From: Alkalibacterium kapii
GTDB lineage: Bacteria; Bacillota; Bacilli; Lactobacillales; Carnobacteriaceae_A
DNA length: 36,085 nucleotides
Reading direction: 5' to 3'
Assembly: GCF_007988865.1 (NCBI RefSeq)
Contig: NZ_BJUY01000021.1
Coordinates: 1 to 36,085 of the forward strand
Part shown: positions 9,424-18,811 of the stretch, one piece after another
Numbering within the stretch: the stretch's first letter is position 1
How the letters are laid out: each line of letters opens with the position of its first letter
Translations under genes and position numbers: made by a program
The notes under the pieces: generated by a model
Told to the model about the DNA's origin: nothing
The model's database searches: none
What the model saw: only the letters and a program-made list of their open reading frames with translations

Positions 9424-12400
9424 TTATTCTTGTTCTTGTTCTTCTTTTTCAAGCTGTTCTTCTTGTGCCTCTTCTTCAGCTTTTTTTCGTGCTTCTTCTG
9501 CACGTTTTTCGTCCTGCTCTTTTTTCATTTTTTCTAAAGAGTCGATATTCCCAAAATCATCATCTTCATCTGTATCTTGAAGATCGATGGCTTCTTTGTT
9601 CGCATCAAGGACTTTCAGATCCAGTCCCAGCGACTGAAGCTCTTTAACAAGAACACGGAAAGATTCCGGTACGCCAGGTTTTGGAATCGCGTCACCTTTG
9701 ACGATGGCTTCATATGTTTTCACACGTCCAACCACATCATCTGATTTATAGGTCAGGATTTCCTGGAGTGAATAGGCTGCACCGTAAGCTTCAAGTGCCC
9801 AGACTTCCATCTCTCCGAAACGCTGTCCCCCAAATTGTGCTTTACCACCAAGTGGCTGCTGGGTGACGAGTGAATAAGGTCCAGTAGAACGGGCGTGCAG
9901 TTTGTCATCGACCATGTGTGCGAGCTTGATATAGTACATGACCCCAACAGAAACTTTGTTGTCGAATTCTTCACCTGTACGTCCATCGTAAAGTACCGTT
10001 TTAGCATCATCATCCATGCCTGCTTCTCTGATCGTTTCCCAGACATCTTCATCTGTCGCACCGTCAAATACAGGCGTGGCGATATGGATGCCCAGTTGAC
10101 GGGCAGCCATTCCCATGTGAAGTTCAATGACTTGTCCGATATTCATACGAGACGGCACACCCAGCGGATTCAGCATGATATCGATCGGTGTTCCATCCGG
10201 CATGAACGGCATGTCTTCTTCAGGTAAAATCAGTGAAACAACACCCTTGTTACCGTGTCGTCCAGCCAGCTTGTCTCCAACGTTGATTTTGCGTTTTTGT
10301 ACGATAAAGACACGGACAAGATAATTGACACCTGGAGACAGTTCATCTCCCGACTCACGTGTAAAGATCTTGACGTCGTGAACGATACCGCCGCCACCGT
10401 GTGGCACACGCAGCGATGTATCTCTGACTTCACGCGCTTTTTCACCAAAGATCGCATGTAGAAGTTTCTCTTCGGCAGAAAGCTCGGAAACTCCTTTTGG
10501 CGTTACTTTCCCTACCAGGATATCTCCATCTTGAACTTCAGCTCCGATGCGGATGATTCCGCGGTCATCCAAGTTCTTGAGCGCATCTTCACCGACGTTC
10601 GGTAATTCACGGGTGATTTCTTCAGGACCTAATTTTGTATCTCTTGCTTCTGATTCATATTCTTCAATATGGATAGAAGTGTAAACATCATCTTTAACTA
10701 GACGCTCACTCATGATGATGGCATCTTCAAAGTTGTACCCATCAAATGTCGTGAAGGCGATCAGTGGATTTTTACCGATGGCCATTTCTCCATTTTCCAT
10801 GGAAGGCCCGTCAGCAAGGATGTCGCCTTTTTCAACAACTTCCCCATGACGCACAAGTGTACGCTGATTGTAGGAAGTGCCTGCGTTTGAACGTTTAAAC
10901 TTAGCTACCAGATATTTATCCAACGCGCCATCTTCACGTCTGACGCGAATTTCTTTCGCATCCACGTATTCAACCGTTCCCGGATGTTTCGCAATGATTG
11001 CCGCCCCAGAGTCACGCGCAGCCGTGTGTTCAATTCCTGTACCAACAAGTGGTGCCTCAGGTTGAATCAAAGGAACAGCCTGACGCTGCATGTTCGCTCC
11101 CATCAACGCACGGTTCGAGTCGTCGTTTTCAAGGAATGGGATACTGGCTGTCGCTACAGAAACAACCTGTTTCGGTGAAACGTCCATGTAATCCATTTTC
11201 GATACTTCAAGTTCTTCATTATTGTTTTTTGTTCTTGCCAGCACCATGTCATTAACAAAGCTGCCGTCTTCATTTAAAGGCGCATTAGCCTGTGCTACGA
11301 CATAAAGGTCTTCTTCATCAGCTGTCAGATAATCGATTTTATCTGTAACTCGACCTGTTTCTTTATCGACTTTACGGTAAGGTGTTTCGATGAAACCAAA
11401 TTCATTTATTTTCGCATAGGTTGATAAACTGTTGATCAATCCAATGTTTGGTCCTTCAGGTGTCTCGATCGGACACATACGGCCATAGTGGGAGTAGTGA
11501 ACGTCCCTAACTTCATAACCGGCACGGTCTCGTGTCAATCCACCAGGTCCTAAAGCCGATAGACGGCGTTTGTGTGTCAACTCACCAAGCGGATTCGTCT
11601 GATCCATGAATTGGGATAATTGAGATGACCCAAAGAATTCTTTGATCGAAGCAACGACCGGACGAATATTGACCAGCTGCTGCGGTGTGGTTGTAGATGT
11701 ATCTTGAATCGACATACGTTCACGCACAACACGTTCCATGCGGGATAAGCCAATACGGAACTGATTCTGCAGGAGCTCTCCAACAGAACGAATACGTCGG
11801 TTTCCTAAGTGGTCGATATCGTCTGTTTCGCCAATCCCTTCTTGAAGGTTGAAGAAGTAGCTCATCGACGCGATCATGTCTGCAGGGATGATGTACTTGA
11901 CTTCTTTATCCGGGTGACCATTGCCGATAATATTGACGATACGGTCATTGACTTGTGGAGAGTAAACTTTAACGATCTGCAAATCGATTGGTTCAGGAAC
12001 CACACCATCATCAGATGGTTGAAGCGTGACAGAGTTAAGCCCACTATCCAAATGCGGTCCTAATTCATTCATCACTTCGCGTGTAATGAGCGTACCTTCT
12101 TTAGCCAGCAATTCTCCTGTTTCACCATCAACAAGTGATTCAGCTAAAGTAAGTCCCATCAAACGATTTTTTAAATCCAGTTTTTTATTCATTTTATAAC
12201 GACCCACACGAGCCAGATCATAACGTTTAGGATCAAAGAAACGCGTGGTCAGTAAGCTACGTGAAGAGTCAGCTGTTTTAGGTTCTCCTGGACGCAGACG
12301 CTCGTAGACATCTTTCAGTGCTTCTTCTACACGAGAATCTGACAAGTTCTTGTGAACGTCTTTTTCGAGTGTGGCATTTAGACTTTCATTGAAGCCGAAG

Positions 12401-13029
12401 ATGTCCAAGATCTCATCATCCGAACCGAATCCTAATGCGCGAACCAGTACACTTAAAGGAATTTTACGCGTACGGTCGATACGTACATTCGATAATCCTT
12501 TAGAATCTGTTTCATATTCCAGCCAGGCACCACGGTTAGGGATAACGGTAGAACCGAATCCTTCCATACCATTTTTTTCGATTTTAGGACTGAAATAAAC
12601 ACCTGGTGAACGTACAAGCTGAGAAACAATGACTCGTTCAGAACCGTTTATGATAAAGGTACCCTGTTCAGTCATTAATGGGAAGTCTCCGAAGAACACT
12701 TCCTGCTCTTTCACTTCGCCTGTGTCTCTAACGATCAAGCGTAACTTGACGTATAAAGGTGCGGAGTAGTTTGCATCATGCTGTCTTGCTTCATCTACAG
12801 TGTATTTAGGCTCCTGAAACTGATAGTCGGTAAACTCCAGTGCCAGATTCCCAGAAAAGTCTTCAACAGGAGAGATATCTTTAAACATATCTTTAAGTCC
12901 CTCTTCCAGGAACCAGTCATATGAATTCGTCTGAATTTCAATTAAATTTGGAAGTTCTAATACTTCACTGATTCGTGAATAACTTCTACGTGTACGGTGC
13001 TTGCCGTATTTCACATTTTGGCCTGCCAA
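9424..13029 (-). CDS. rpoB: RNA polymerase beta subunit
   Basis: 1201-residue catalytic subunit of RNA polymerase. The start was placed at TTG 13029, giving [12 protein letters not shown], the usual Lactobacillales N-terminus, 8 nt after GAGGGG; a GTG three codons upstream (13038) almost touches that Shine-Dalgarno sequence. The rifampicin region reads [14 protein letters not shown] and [12 protein letters not shown] with Asp, His and Ser kept at the main resistance positions, so it looks sensitive. The last 40 or so residues form a highly charged Glu/Lys/Gln tail, a lineage-variable extension. It is transcribed from a distant promoter through a leader of about 270 nt. Confidence 0.99.
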   Translation of the reverse strand: MAGQNVKYGKHRTRRSYSRISEVLELPNLIEIQTNSYDWFLEEGLKDMFKDISPVEDFSGNLALEFTDYQFQEPKYTVDEARQHDANYSAPLYVKLRLIVRDTGEVKEQEVFFGDFPLMTEQGTFIINGSERVIVSQLVRSPGVYFSPKIEKNGMEGFGSTVIPNRGAWLEYETDSKGLSNVRIDRTRKIPLSVLVRALGFGSDDEILDIFGFNESLNATLEKDVHKNLSDSRVEEALKDVYERLRPGEPKTADSSRSLLTTRFFDPKRYDLARVGRYKMNKKLDLKNRLMGLTLAESLVDGETGELLAKEGTLITREVMNELGPHLDSGLNSVTLQPSDDGVVPEPIDLQIVKVYSPQVNDRIVNIIGNGHPDKEVKYIIPADMIASMSYFFNLQEGIGETDDIDHLGNRRIRSVGELLQNQFRIGLSRMERVVRERMSIQDTSTTTPQQLVNIRPVVASIKEFFGSSQLSQFMDQTNPLGELTHKRRLSALGPGGLTRDRAGYEVRDVHYSHYGRMCPIETPEGPNIGLINSLSTYAKINEFGFIETPYRKVDKETGRVTDKIDYLTADEEDLYVVAQANAPLNEDGSFVNDMVLARTKNNNEELEVSKMDYMDVSPKQVVSVATASIPFLENDDSNRALMGANMQRQAVPLIQPEAPLVGTGIEHTAARDSGAAIIAKHPGTVEYVDAKEIRVRREDGALDKYLVAKFKRSNAGTSYNQRTLVRHGEVVEKGDILADGPSMENGEMAIGKNPLIAFTTFDGYNFEDAIIMSERLVKDDVYTSIHIEEYESEARDTKLGPEEITRELPNVGEDALKNLDDRGIIRIGAEVQDGDILVGKVTPKGVSELSAEEKLLHAIFGEKAREVRDTSLRVPHGGGGIVHDVKIFTRESGDELSPGVNYLVRVFIVQKRKINVGDKLAGRHGNKGVVSLILPEEDMPFMPDGTPIDIMLNPLGVPSRMNIGQVIELHMGMAARQLGIHIATPVFDGATDEDVWETIREAGMDDDAKTVLYDGRTGEEFDNKVSVGVMYYIKLAHMVDDKLHARSTGPYSLVTQQPLGGKAQFGGQRFGEMEVWALEAYGAAYSLQEILTYKSDDVVGRVKTYEAIVKGDAIPKPGVPESFRVLVKELQSLGLDLKVLDANKEAIDLQDTDEDDDFGNIDSLEKMKKEQDEKRAEEARKKAEEEAQEEQLEKEEQEQE

Positions 13030-13039
13030 CCTCTTCACC

Positions 13040-13305
13040 CCTCATTAATAATCACTAGTCGTCATATTCAAAAGCTGATGGTCTTTCAATCAGATCGATT
13101 TTAAAGATATTCATTTGTTACATTTTCGTTACAAATGTTAACATCCGATTAAGAAATAGGGGTTTTCCCTATTTTAGACCAAAAAAAAGACAAAAGATCA
13201 GTGAAAGATACATTCGTATTCATCACACATTCTTTTGTTTAGCTTCAGAAATCCCGCACGGACAATATTTCGCACGTATTTCATTTTCATACTTTGTTTA
13301 GCGTC
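13040..13305 (-). promoter_or_regulatory. Long leader of rpoB, possible Lacto-rpoB element
   Basis: About 270 nt separate the predicted promoter from the rpoB start. Within it are a clean hairpin, AAATAGGG (13154-13161) with CCCTATTT (13167-13174), a second inverted repeat CATTTGT/ACAAATG (about 13112-13136) and an AT-rich run. The Lacto-rpoB RNA motif is known from rpoB 5' leaders of lactic acid bacteria. I infer a match from position and lineage only; I cannot confirm the conserved fold by eye. Confidence 0.4.
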
Positions 13306-13310
13306 TATTA

Positions 13311-13339
13311 AGTTTACAGCGAAGTCAGATAAAAGTCAA
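13311..13339 (-). promoter_or_regulatory. Promoter of rpoB-rpoC
   Basis: TTGACT (13334-13339), 17-bp spacer, TAAACT (13311-13316) on the minus strand. It gives rpoBC transcription independent of the ribosomal protein genes. Confidence 0.65.
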
Positions 13340-13388
13340 GGGTAAGATTTAATATTTTTATTAATGATGCAATAAACCATGGCAGAGA

Positions 13389-13408
13389 GCAATCGCCTGA
13401 GCGATTGC
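13389..13408. repeat. Short perfect inverted repeat
   Basis: GCAATCGC (13389-13396) and GCGATTGC (13401-13408) around a CTGA loop, with no T-run on either side. It lies between the 52-bp duplication and the rpoB promoter. It could be a protein-binding site or a transcript hairpin; nothing shows which. Confidence 0.6.
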
Positions 13409-13455
13409 TTACATTATTGAAGACCTTTTCCGTTTTTTTGTCCTGTTGGCTTTTT

Positions 13456-13559
13456 TTGACTGCCCTTCACGTTGCGCTTTATCCTCTGAAGGGCACGCAT
13501 TGACTACTTGACTGCCCTTCATGTTGTATTTTAATCTCTGAAGAGCACGCATTGATGCA
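13456..13559. repeat. Two 52-bp tandem units with an internal hairpin
   Basis: Units 13456-13507 and 13508-13559 agree at about 41 of their first 48 positions. Each contains an inverted repeat: TGCCCTTC with GAAGGGCA in the first, and TGCCCTTC with GAAGAGCA in the second. A trace of a third unit (TCGACTTTCCC) starts in register at 13560. The array lies between the rsmC-like terminator and the rpoB promoter. The unit length matches the array at 1-208 although the sequence does not. Confidence 0.8.
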
Positions 13560-13595
13560 TCGACTTTCCCTACCCTCCCCCAACTCCTCCATACT

Positions 13596-13628
13596 AAAAA
13601 GACCCCCAGCTTTAATAGCTTGAGGATC
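13596..13628 (-). terminator. Terminator of the rsmC-like gene
   Basis: An imperfect GC-rich stem (GACCCCCAGCT, 13601-13611, against AGCTTGAGGATC, 13617-13628) followed on the minus strand by TTTTT (13596-13600), just after the methyltransferase stop. Confidence 0.75.
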
Positions 13629-13635
13629 CTTTAAA

Positions 13636-14256
13636 TTAGTCCATCACAATAATTTTTTTCTTTGATTGTAAAACCCAGTACCCTTTATCCAGTGCAATAC
13701 GTTCTACATTACCAAATGTATCAGTCATTTTTTGTTTAGCGCTTGGCGCCCCTTGCTTTTTTTGGATAACAATAATAAGGACACCACCTTCAGCTAAATA
13801 GTGATAAGCCTCTGAAATAATTTCATGGACGACTTTTTTACCTGCCCGTATCGGAGGATTAGAAATGATTGCTCCGAACGCTTTTTCGTTGACCTTCTCG
13901 TAAATGGAAGAAAGATACATCTCTACATTACTGATTTCGTTTTCTTCGGCATTTTTGCGCGCCAGATTCAATGCTCTTTCGTTGACATCTACCATCTCAA
14001 CTTTCAGCTCTGGATAAGCTTTCGCTAATGATAAACCCACCGGACCATACCCGCACCCCATCTCGAGCATTTTTTCATTCGGAAAGACTGACGGATCAAT
14101 CGCTTCAATCATAACTTTGGAACCATAGTCTACCCGTTCCTTCGAAAAAACGCCCGAATCAGTAGTGAATTTAAGCGTATTCCCTTTTAGTGTTGTTTCA
14201 AAATTCTGTTCGTGATGTTTCGCATTTGGATTTGATGTAAAGTAGTGATCTGTCAT
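13636..14256 (-). CDS. RsmC-like class I methyltransferase (YbxB family)
   Basis: 206-residue S-adenosylmethionine-dependent methyltransferase of the small YbxB type. The SAM-binding glycine motif GCGYGPVG is at residues 67-74, an acidic residue after the second strand is in VDVNERAL, and the catalytic motif NPPIRAGK begins at residue 133, typical of enzymes that methylate exocyclic amines of guanine or adenine in RNA. By family resemblance to RsmC, the 16S rRNA is a likely substrate, but this is inference. It sits immediately before rpoB as in Bacillus (ybxB), though here it has its own promoter and terminator. Confidence 0.85.
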   Translation of the reverse strand: MTDHYFTSNPNAKHHEQNFETTLKGNTLKFTTDSGVFSKERVDYGSKVMIEAIDPSVFPNEKMLEMGCGYGPVGLSLAKAYPELKVEMVDVNERALNLARKNAEENEISNVEMYLSSIYEKVNEKAFGAIISNPPIRAGKKVVHEIISEAYHYLAEGGVLIIVIQKKQGAPSAKQKMTDTFGNVERIALDKGYWVLQSKKKIIVMD

Positions 14257-14292
14257 TATATAACGCCTCTTTCCGTCAGTTCTTTAACTATC

Positions 14293-14321
14293 AGTATACT
14301 ATGCTAAAAGACAACTAACAA
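14293..14321 (-). promoter_or_regulatory. Promoter of the rsmC-like gene
   Basis: TTGTTA (14316-14321), 17-bp spacer, TATACT (14293-14298) on the minus strand, about 35 nt before the ATG at 14256. Confidence 0.65.
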
Positions 14322-14354
14322 TAATCTAGAAAGGTCCTCTTCACCATACAAGTC

Positions 14355-15704
14355 TTAGTTAGCCGCTTCAAAGTCTGCAGCACGACTGGAATGTCTTTTC
14401 TCAGACTCTTTATGTTCCAATTCATAGCCTGCTTTTTTCTGTGGCAGAATCTGGTTTAAAAGAATCCCTGTCATTGCGCTTAATGCTGTTCCGGATAACG
14501 TCAGCACTCCAGCTATATCGAAGACTGCCTCGCCAAGACCGATAACAAGCATTGAACTGGCTATGACTAAATTTCTTGACTGATTAAAGTCCACCTTGTC
14601 TTCGATCATTACTTTCAGTCCGTTGCTGGCGATCACACCATAAAGCAGTATGGACATGCCACCTAAAACGGCAACAGGAATTGTAGAAATCAGCGCGGTG
14701 AACTTTCCCATGAAGCTCAAAGCAACCGCAATAACAGCTGCATTTCTTATGACCGAAGCTGACGCGATTCGTGTCATCCCGATTATTCCTGTATTTTCTC
14801 CATAAGTCGTGTTGGCCGGACCTCCAAAAAAGGCAGACATCACGGTAGCTGCGCCATCACCGATCAATGTACGCGTCAAACCCGGTTCTTTCAAGAATGA
14901 ACGATTGCAGATTTTCCCCAGTACTGAATGATCACCGATATGCTCTGCTACTGTAACAAGTACGATCGGCAGTAACGCAAAACTTTCCGGCCCTAAATAA
15001 AAGTCATAACTTTGGAAAGTCTTTGTTTTAAACGGAAGAAATAATTCTGGAAGGGCGAACCACTTTGCTTCTTTCACCGGTGTAAAATCAACGATCCCTA
15101 GTGCTGTTGCTAAGAGGTAGCCACCAATTATAGCAACGAGGAAAGGAATGATTTTCAAAAACCCTTTTGCTCTGGTATTTATGAATGCCGCAATGAGAAA
15201 AGTGGTCATCGATACAACGATCACACGCCAGTCTGAACCAGCTACAAACCCAGCATTCGAAACGGCATTAGACGCTAAGCCCAAACCAATCACCATGATC
15301 ATCGGGCCGATCACTATAGGTGGCAGAAGCTTGTCTATCCAGGACACCCCGATAAAATGTACAATACCTGAAACGACAATGTAAAGCAGTCCTACCATAA
15401 TCAAACCTGACTGTGCAGCACTTATATCTCCACCCATCTGATCGATCGCTATTTGCATGGCTGCAATATAGGCAAATGAAGACCCCAGATAAACAGGGAC
15501 TTTTGCTTTGGTTGCGATTTGATAGATAAGCGTCCCTATGCCGCTAGCTAAAAGAGCGACCGACACAGGCATTCCCAAAAGTACTGGCACAAGTATCGTT
15601 GCTCCAAACATTGCAAACACGTGCTGAAGACTTAAAAAAGCTCCCTTTAAAAAAGGCGGTTTGTCCTCTACGTCTAGTATCAGCGGTCGTTGTTCTATTG
15701 CCAT
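14355..15704 (-). CDS. pyrP: Uracil permease (NCS2/UraA family)
   Basis: 449-residue inner-membrane proton symporter for uracil with the 14-helix UraA fold (7+7 inverted repeat). Diagnostic parts are FGATILVP in the first repeat, PVYLGSSFAYI, AEHIGD with the substrate-binding glutamate (E254), and GGPANTTYGENTG (about residues 295-306). The C-terminal 25 residues are hydrophilic and probably cytoplasmic. The family alone would not separate uracil from xanthine transporters, but the HIGD motif and a PyrR-type attenuator in the leader point to uracil. It has its own promoter. This gene is part of a cassette that interrupts the usual rplL to ybxB linkage. Confidence 0.92.
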   Translation of the reverse strand: MAIEQRPLILDVEDKPPFLKGAFLSLQHVFAMFGATILVPVLLGMPVSVALLASGIGTLIYQIATKAKVPVYLGSSFAYIAAMQIAIDQMGGDISAAQSGLIMVGLLYIVVSGIVHFIGVSWIDKLLPPIVIGPMIMVIGLGLASNAVSNAGFVAGSDWRVIVVSMTTFLIAAFINTRAKGFLKIIPFLVAIIGGYLLATALGIVDFTPVKEAKWFALPELFLPFKTKTFQSYDFYLGPESFALLPIVLVTVAEHIGDHSVLGKICNRSFLKEPGLTRTLIGDGAATVMSAFFGGPANTTYGENTGIIGMTRIASASVIRNAAVIAVALSFMGKFTALISTIPVAVLGGMSILLYGVIASNGLKVMIEDKVDFNQSRNLVIASSMLVIGLGEAVFDIAGVLTLSGTALSAMTGILLNQILPQKKAGYELEHKESEKRHSSRAADFEAAN

Positions 15705-15737
15705 TTTTCATCATCCCTCTTTCTTATTTTTGGGCAT

Positions 15738-15770
15738 AAAAAAATGCCCTTTTTTTACGCAAAAAGGACC
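15738..15770 (-). terminator. Attenuator terminator before pyrP
   Basis: On the minus strand a hairpin of GGTCCTTTTT against AAAAAAAGGGC (15746-15770) is followed by a T-run (15738-15745), upstream of the pyrP ribosome binding site. A neighbouring inverted repeat (GGGCAT/ATGCCC, 15732-15749) overlaps it and could compete. This is the expected output element of PyrR control. Confidence 0.75.
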
Positions 15771-15879
15771 TTTAGATAAGATGGAAGTTAACGACAATAG
15801 GATACACATCTACACATTGATAAAGAAGTATAAACTTCTCCTATAATTTTTAACTTTATGAAATTTTCCATCCTTTTCT

Positions 15880-15890
15880 ACCTCACGGGA
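15880..15890 (-). promoter_or_regulatory. PyrR-binding loop in the pyrP leader
   Basis: The minus-strand sequence TCCCGTGAGGT matches the PyrR anti-antiterminator loop consensus UCCNGNGAGGY at every fixed position. It lies some 20 to 30 nt after the predicted transcription start and about 110 nt before the terminator hairpin. With UMP bound, PyrR would stabilise this loop and let the terminator form. The rest of the 340-bp gap between ftsW and pyrP holds the promoter and an imperfect inverted repeat near 15980-16035. Confidence 0.75.
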
Positions 15891-15918
15891 TAGAATTAAA
15901 GGAATTTTGCTTTCATTT

Positions 15919-15947
15919 ATTTTATCAAGTGTTTACCCTATAAGCAA
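15919..15947 (-). promoter_or_regulatory. Promoter of pyrP
   Basis: TTGCTT (15942-15947), 17-bp spacer ending in an extended TG motif, TAAAAT (15919-15924) on the minus strand. Confidence 0.7.
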
Positions 15948-16045
15948 GACGAAAATCATATTTCTCTTCATTTATTTTTATGATTAACCACTTGATACTT
16001 TAAAGAAGTTGCCAAAAAAGTTGCCTCAAGTAATCAAACACTTAA

Positions 16046-17206
16046 TCAAGATGACCGCTGCGCTCTTTTATAGTTCAAATGGGCTGAGATATTAGCAACG
16101 AGACCCAGAGAAACGGAAAGGATAATCAAGCTAGTACCGCCGTAACTGATAAACGGAAAGGTAAGTCCCGTAATCGGCATCAAACCTACTACGCCCATCA
16201 GATTAAGCGATGATTGTATCAAAAACATGGAAGCCACACCAATACAAAGCAAGGAGTTGAAGGCACTCTTAGATCTTATAGCAGTCAGTATCATTCGTGA
16301 CACCATTAAAGTGAACAAGGATAAAAGAATCAAAAGTCCCAGCAGTCCCAGCTCTTCGCCAATGATCGATATGATGAAATCTGTGTAGGGGAAAGGGAGA
16401 TAGCCGGTTTTCTGCACACTATTCCCAAATCCGACTCCAAAGAGTCCTCCGCGGCTCAAAGCATAATACGAATTGACTAACTGTAAACCCGCACCTTCTG
16501 CAAGAGCAAAGGGATCCCAGAAACCCAGGAAACGTTTATACCGATACTCGTCTAGAAAGAAAAGACTTGTGCCAAATTTTTCTATCAGTTTCGTTAAACC
16601 GACAAGCCCAGTAACGCCCACAAAGCCAAATCCTACACCCAACTTAGGTGAAACACCACTTGCAAAGATCATAATAGCTGCAATGATGACGATAATAAAA
16701 GAAGAACCTGTATCGGGCTGGATATAGATTGAAAGGACAATACCAACGACCAGTAGCAAAGGTGCAACGATCGCTTTGAAAAAGTCATTGTTGATCACTT
16801 TCTGCTTTCTCGAGAGAATATAGGCTAGATACCAAATAACCATAAATTTAGTCAACTCAGCTGGCTGAATATTGATAAAAGGGGTTTCGATCCACCGCTT
16901 CGCTCCATATATTTCCCTCCCGAACATAAGAAGAAGCACGAGAGAGCCAAAGGTTAATGCTGTTCCAATTATCACCAGTTTTTTGTTCCTCAGCAATTTT
17001 ATCGGGAAAAAGAAAGCTATAGTGAACATGACGTATGATAGAGCGACAAAAATAGCTTGCTTTGGCAAATAATAGTGCGGATTATCATACATATTCAGTG
17101 CGCTGTAGCTGCTTGCACTATAAATCATGATAATACTAAATAGCGTCAGTATAAAATAGGGAACGATCAGCAATTTATCGACATATTTCAATCTTTCTCT
17201 TAGCAT
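16046..17206 (-). CDS. ftsW: FtsW-type peptidoglycan glycosyltransferase
   Basis: 386-residue polytopic SEDS protein that polymerises lipid II at the division septum together with a class B penicillin-binding protein. The first helix contains the classic IYSASSY motif; further landmarks are QPAEL, the cytoplasmic RYKRFLGFWDPF segment, ALSRGGLFGVGFGNS, the PYTDFIISIIGEE loop with the conserved aspartate, and PITGLTFPFISYGGTS. PFISYGGTS and FWDPF favour FtsW over RodA. The ATG at 17206 follows an AAAGGA; the gene starts 24 nt after rodA, so the two form an operon. FtsW normally sits near murG, so this location is unusual. Confidence 0.85.
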   Translation of the reverse strand: MLRERLKYVDKLLIVPYFILTLFSIIMIYSASSYSALNMYDNPHYYLPKQAIFVALSYVMFTIAFFFPIKLLRNKKLVIIGTALTFGSLVLLLMFGREIYGAKRWIETPFINIQPAELTKFMVIWYLAYILSRKQKVINNDFFKAIVAPLLLVVGIVLSIYIQPDTGSSFIIVIIAAIMIFASGVSPKLGVGFGFVGVTGLVGLTKLIEKFGTSLFFLDEYRYKRFLGFWDPFALAEGAGLQLVNSYYALSRGGLFGVGFGNSVQKTGYLPFPYTDFIISIIGEELGLLGLLILLSLFTLMVSRMILTAIRSKSAFNSLLCIGVASMFLIQSSLNLMGVVGLMPITGLTFPFISYGGTSLIILSVSLGLVANISAHLNYKRAQRSS

Positions 17207-17230
17207 GGCGTTATTCCTTTCCTCTAGACT

Positions 17231-18427
17231 TTACGATGTTCCCGGATGAAAGTCTTCCCCTTCACCTGAAAAGAAGTAAGATTTATGATGGAAGCGCATC
17301 GACATGATCAATCCGATCCCCATCATGTTACCTAAAAGCGAAGAGCCCCCTTGAGAAATAAACGGAAGCGGGATTCCTGTCACAGGCAGCAATCCAATGT
17401 TCATACCGACATTTTCCAGAACGTGAAACACGATCATCATAATGACACCTGTAGCGATATACGTGTAAAATTCGTTTTTTGTATCATAAACGACTTTAAC
17501 CATATGATACACCAGTACAAAATAGATGAAAATCAAAAAGGAGCCACCGGCAAAACCGAAGTTCTCTCCGATCGTGGTAAAAATCATATCGGATTCTCTT
17601 ACAGGTACATAGACCTCACTTGTTCCAAACCCTTTACCGAAAACCCCGCCTGACCCGATGGATTTGAATGCCTGCGTTACTTGGTAGGTGTCATCTGTAG
17701 ATCCTTCCAGAGGATTCAACCAGGTATTGATCCGCGCCATCTGATAAGGGCTGAACAATCCTGTTTCTAAAAGAAAGTCCTGGTTATAAACAGCCAGTAA
17801 GATAAGCGTAATCCCCACCGTTGATACCACTAAAAAAATAGGAAGCAGGATCTGCCACTTTACACCTGAGAGCAGGATCATACCGATCAGTATAGCGATG
17901 TAAACGAGACCCGTCCCCAAATCGTTTTGCATGAACACAAGTAAAATAGGCACAGAAGCAAAAAGCATCAGTTTCCCCATCAAAAGAAAATCACTCGAAT
18001 AATCTCTTAATTTATACGTACTGTTATGCCTTGTCACTACTTTAGCCAATATGAGGATATAAGGGATCTTGACAAACTCGGAAGGCTGAATCGTTCCTAG
18101 CGGTCCTAAGCGAATCCAGGATTTCCCTCCAGTTCTAAGTGCCAGATTGCGGTCATAAATAAAAAGTGTCAGGATCAGCATGATGATACCTGCAATATAT
18201 AAGTAAGTGGTCATTTTCCACAATTGTTCTGAGTCAAACTGCATAATAACGAGTACTGCGATCGTTCCTATTCCATACCATAAAATCTGCTTGATCGTCA
18301 TACTTAAAGGGCCACCCTGAATCATTACCGTTGTAGAATAAAGTGATACGATACTCAAGATCGCCAATAGCATGACCGATAAAATAATGCCATAATCTAT
18401 ACGTTGAGGGTATTTATCGTCGTTCAT
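17231..18427 (-). CDS. rodA: RodA-type peptidoglycan glycosyltransferase
   Basis: 398-residue polytopic SEDS family glycosyltransferase, probably for elongation-phase or side-wall peptidoglycan synthesis. Landmarks are IQPSEFVKIPYIL, the RINTWLNPLEG segment, SIGSGGVFGKGFG, VRESDMIFTTIGENFG with the conserved aspartate, and GLLPVTGIPLPFISQGGSS, the RodA version of the signature. The start was set at the internal ATG 18427 (MNDDKYPQRIDYG), preceded by AAGGAAGG; an upstream in-frame ATG at 18496 lacks a ribosome binding site. First gene of a two-gene SEDS operon. Its promoter is uncertain; TTGTGT with TATGAA near 18510-18540 is a weak candidate. Confidence 0.88.
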   Translation of the reverse strand: MNDDKYPQRIDYGIILSVMLLAILSIVSLYSTTVMIQGGPLSMTIKQILWYGIGTIAVLVIMQFDSEQLWKMTTYLYIAGIIMLILTLFIYDRNLALRTGGKSWIRLGPLGTIQPSEFVKIPYILILAKVVTRHNSTYKLRDYSSDFLLMGKLMLFASVPILLVFMQNDLGTGLVYIAILIGMILLSGVKWQILLPIFLVVSTVGITLILLAVYNQDFLLETGLFSPYQMARINTWLNPLEGSTDDTYQVTQAFKSIGSGGVFGKGFGTSEVYVPVRESDMIFTTIGENFGFAGGSFLIFIYFVLVYHMVKVVYDTKNEFYTYIATGVIMMIVFHVLENVGMNIGLLPVTGIPLPFISQGGSSLLGNMMGIGLIMSMRFHHKSYFFSGEGEDFHPGTS

Positions 18428-18594
18428 GTTATTCTTCCTTCCTTGTTTAAATAGAGAGACTGGTAAGCATTTGTAAAAAACCTCATTCAATGTCATATTT
18501 TATCAGATATTCAGTCCGATTCATACTTTATAACGAAATTGACACAAAACTTTAGAAGAAAGTCATCTTCACTTCATTTTAAGCAAGCCTGCAC

Positions 18595-18760
18595 TATACT
18601 TTGAAGATAAGTCTGCTCCTGATACAGGATAGCTTAATTATCATTTTGTTCCGCTTGATCAAAGCGGTAACTCAGTCGGTTTTTCTTTATGAGTCGACTT
18701 CTATTTTCATATGAAAGAGGGTGGATTTTCGTTCACCCTCTTCCTTATATTTCATTGATC
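18595..18760 (+). ncRNA. Possible small RNA upstream of rodA
   Basis: Opposite rodA, a TATACT box (18595-18600) with a weak upstream TTCATT (18573-18578) precedes about 150 nt with several short hairpins: CCTG/CAGG near 18615-18625, CCGCTT/AAGCGG near 18650-18666, and a strong stem AGAGGGTG against CACCCTCT (about 18716-18742) followed by a T-rich stretch. There is no ribosome binding site or open frame. I do not recognise the RNA, and a leader of rodA on the other strand would explain some of the same structure. Confidence 0.25.
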
Positions 18761-18811
18761 AATTATAGTTCTGTTAGGAATGCAATGCGTTCATAAGTTG
18801 TCATTTACTAG

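Noticed and set aside
11600-11690. Rifampicin resistance change in rpoB
   Set aside because: Only DQTNPL differs from the E. coli DQNNPL; that position varies naturally in Firmicutes and the main resistance positions are wild type.
1324-12600. Many plus-strand open frames opposite tuf, fusA, rpoC and rpoB
   Set aside because: They are antisense shadows of strongly conserved genes, without ribosome binding sites or family resemblance.
18630-18690. tracrRNA-like wording (hairpin, then CAGTCGGTTTTT)
   Set aside because: There is no CRISPR array or cas gene in the window and the pairing does not match a tracrRNA tail; the likeness is superficial.
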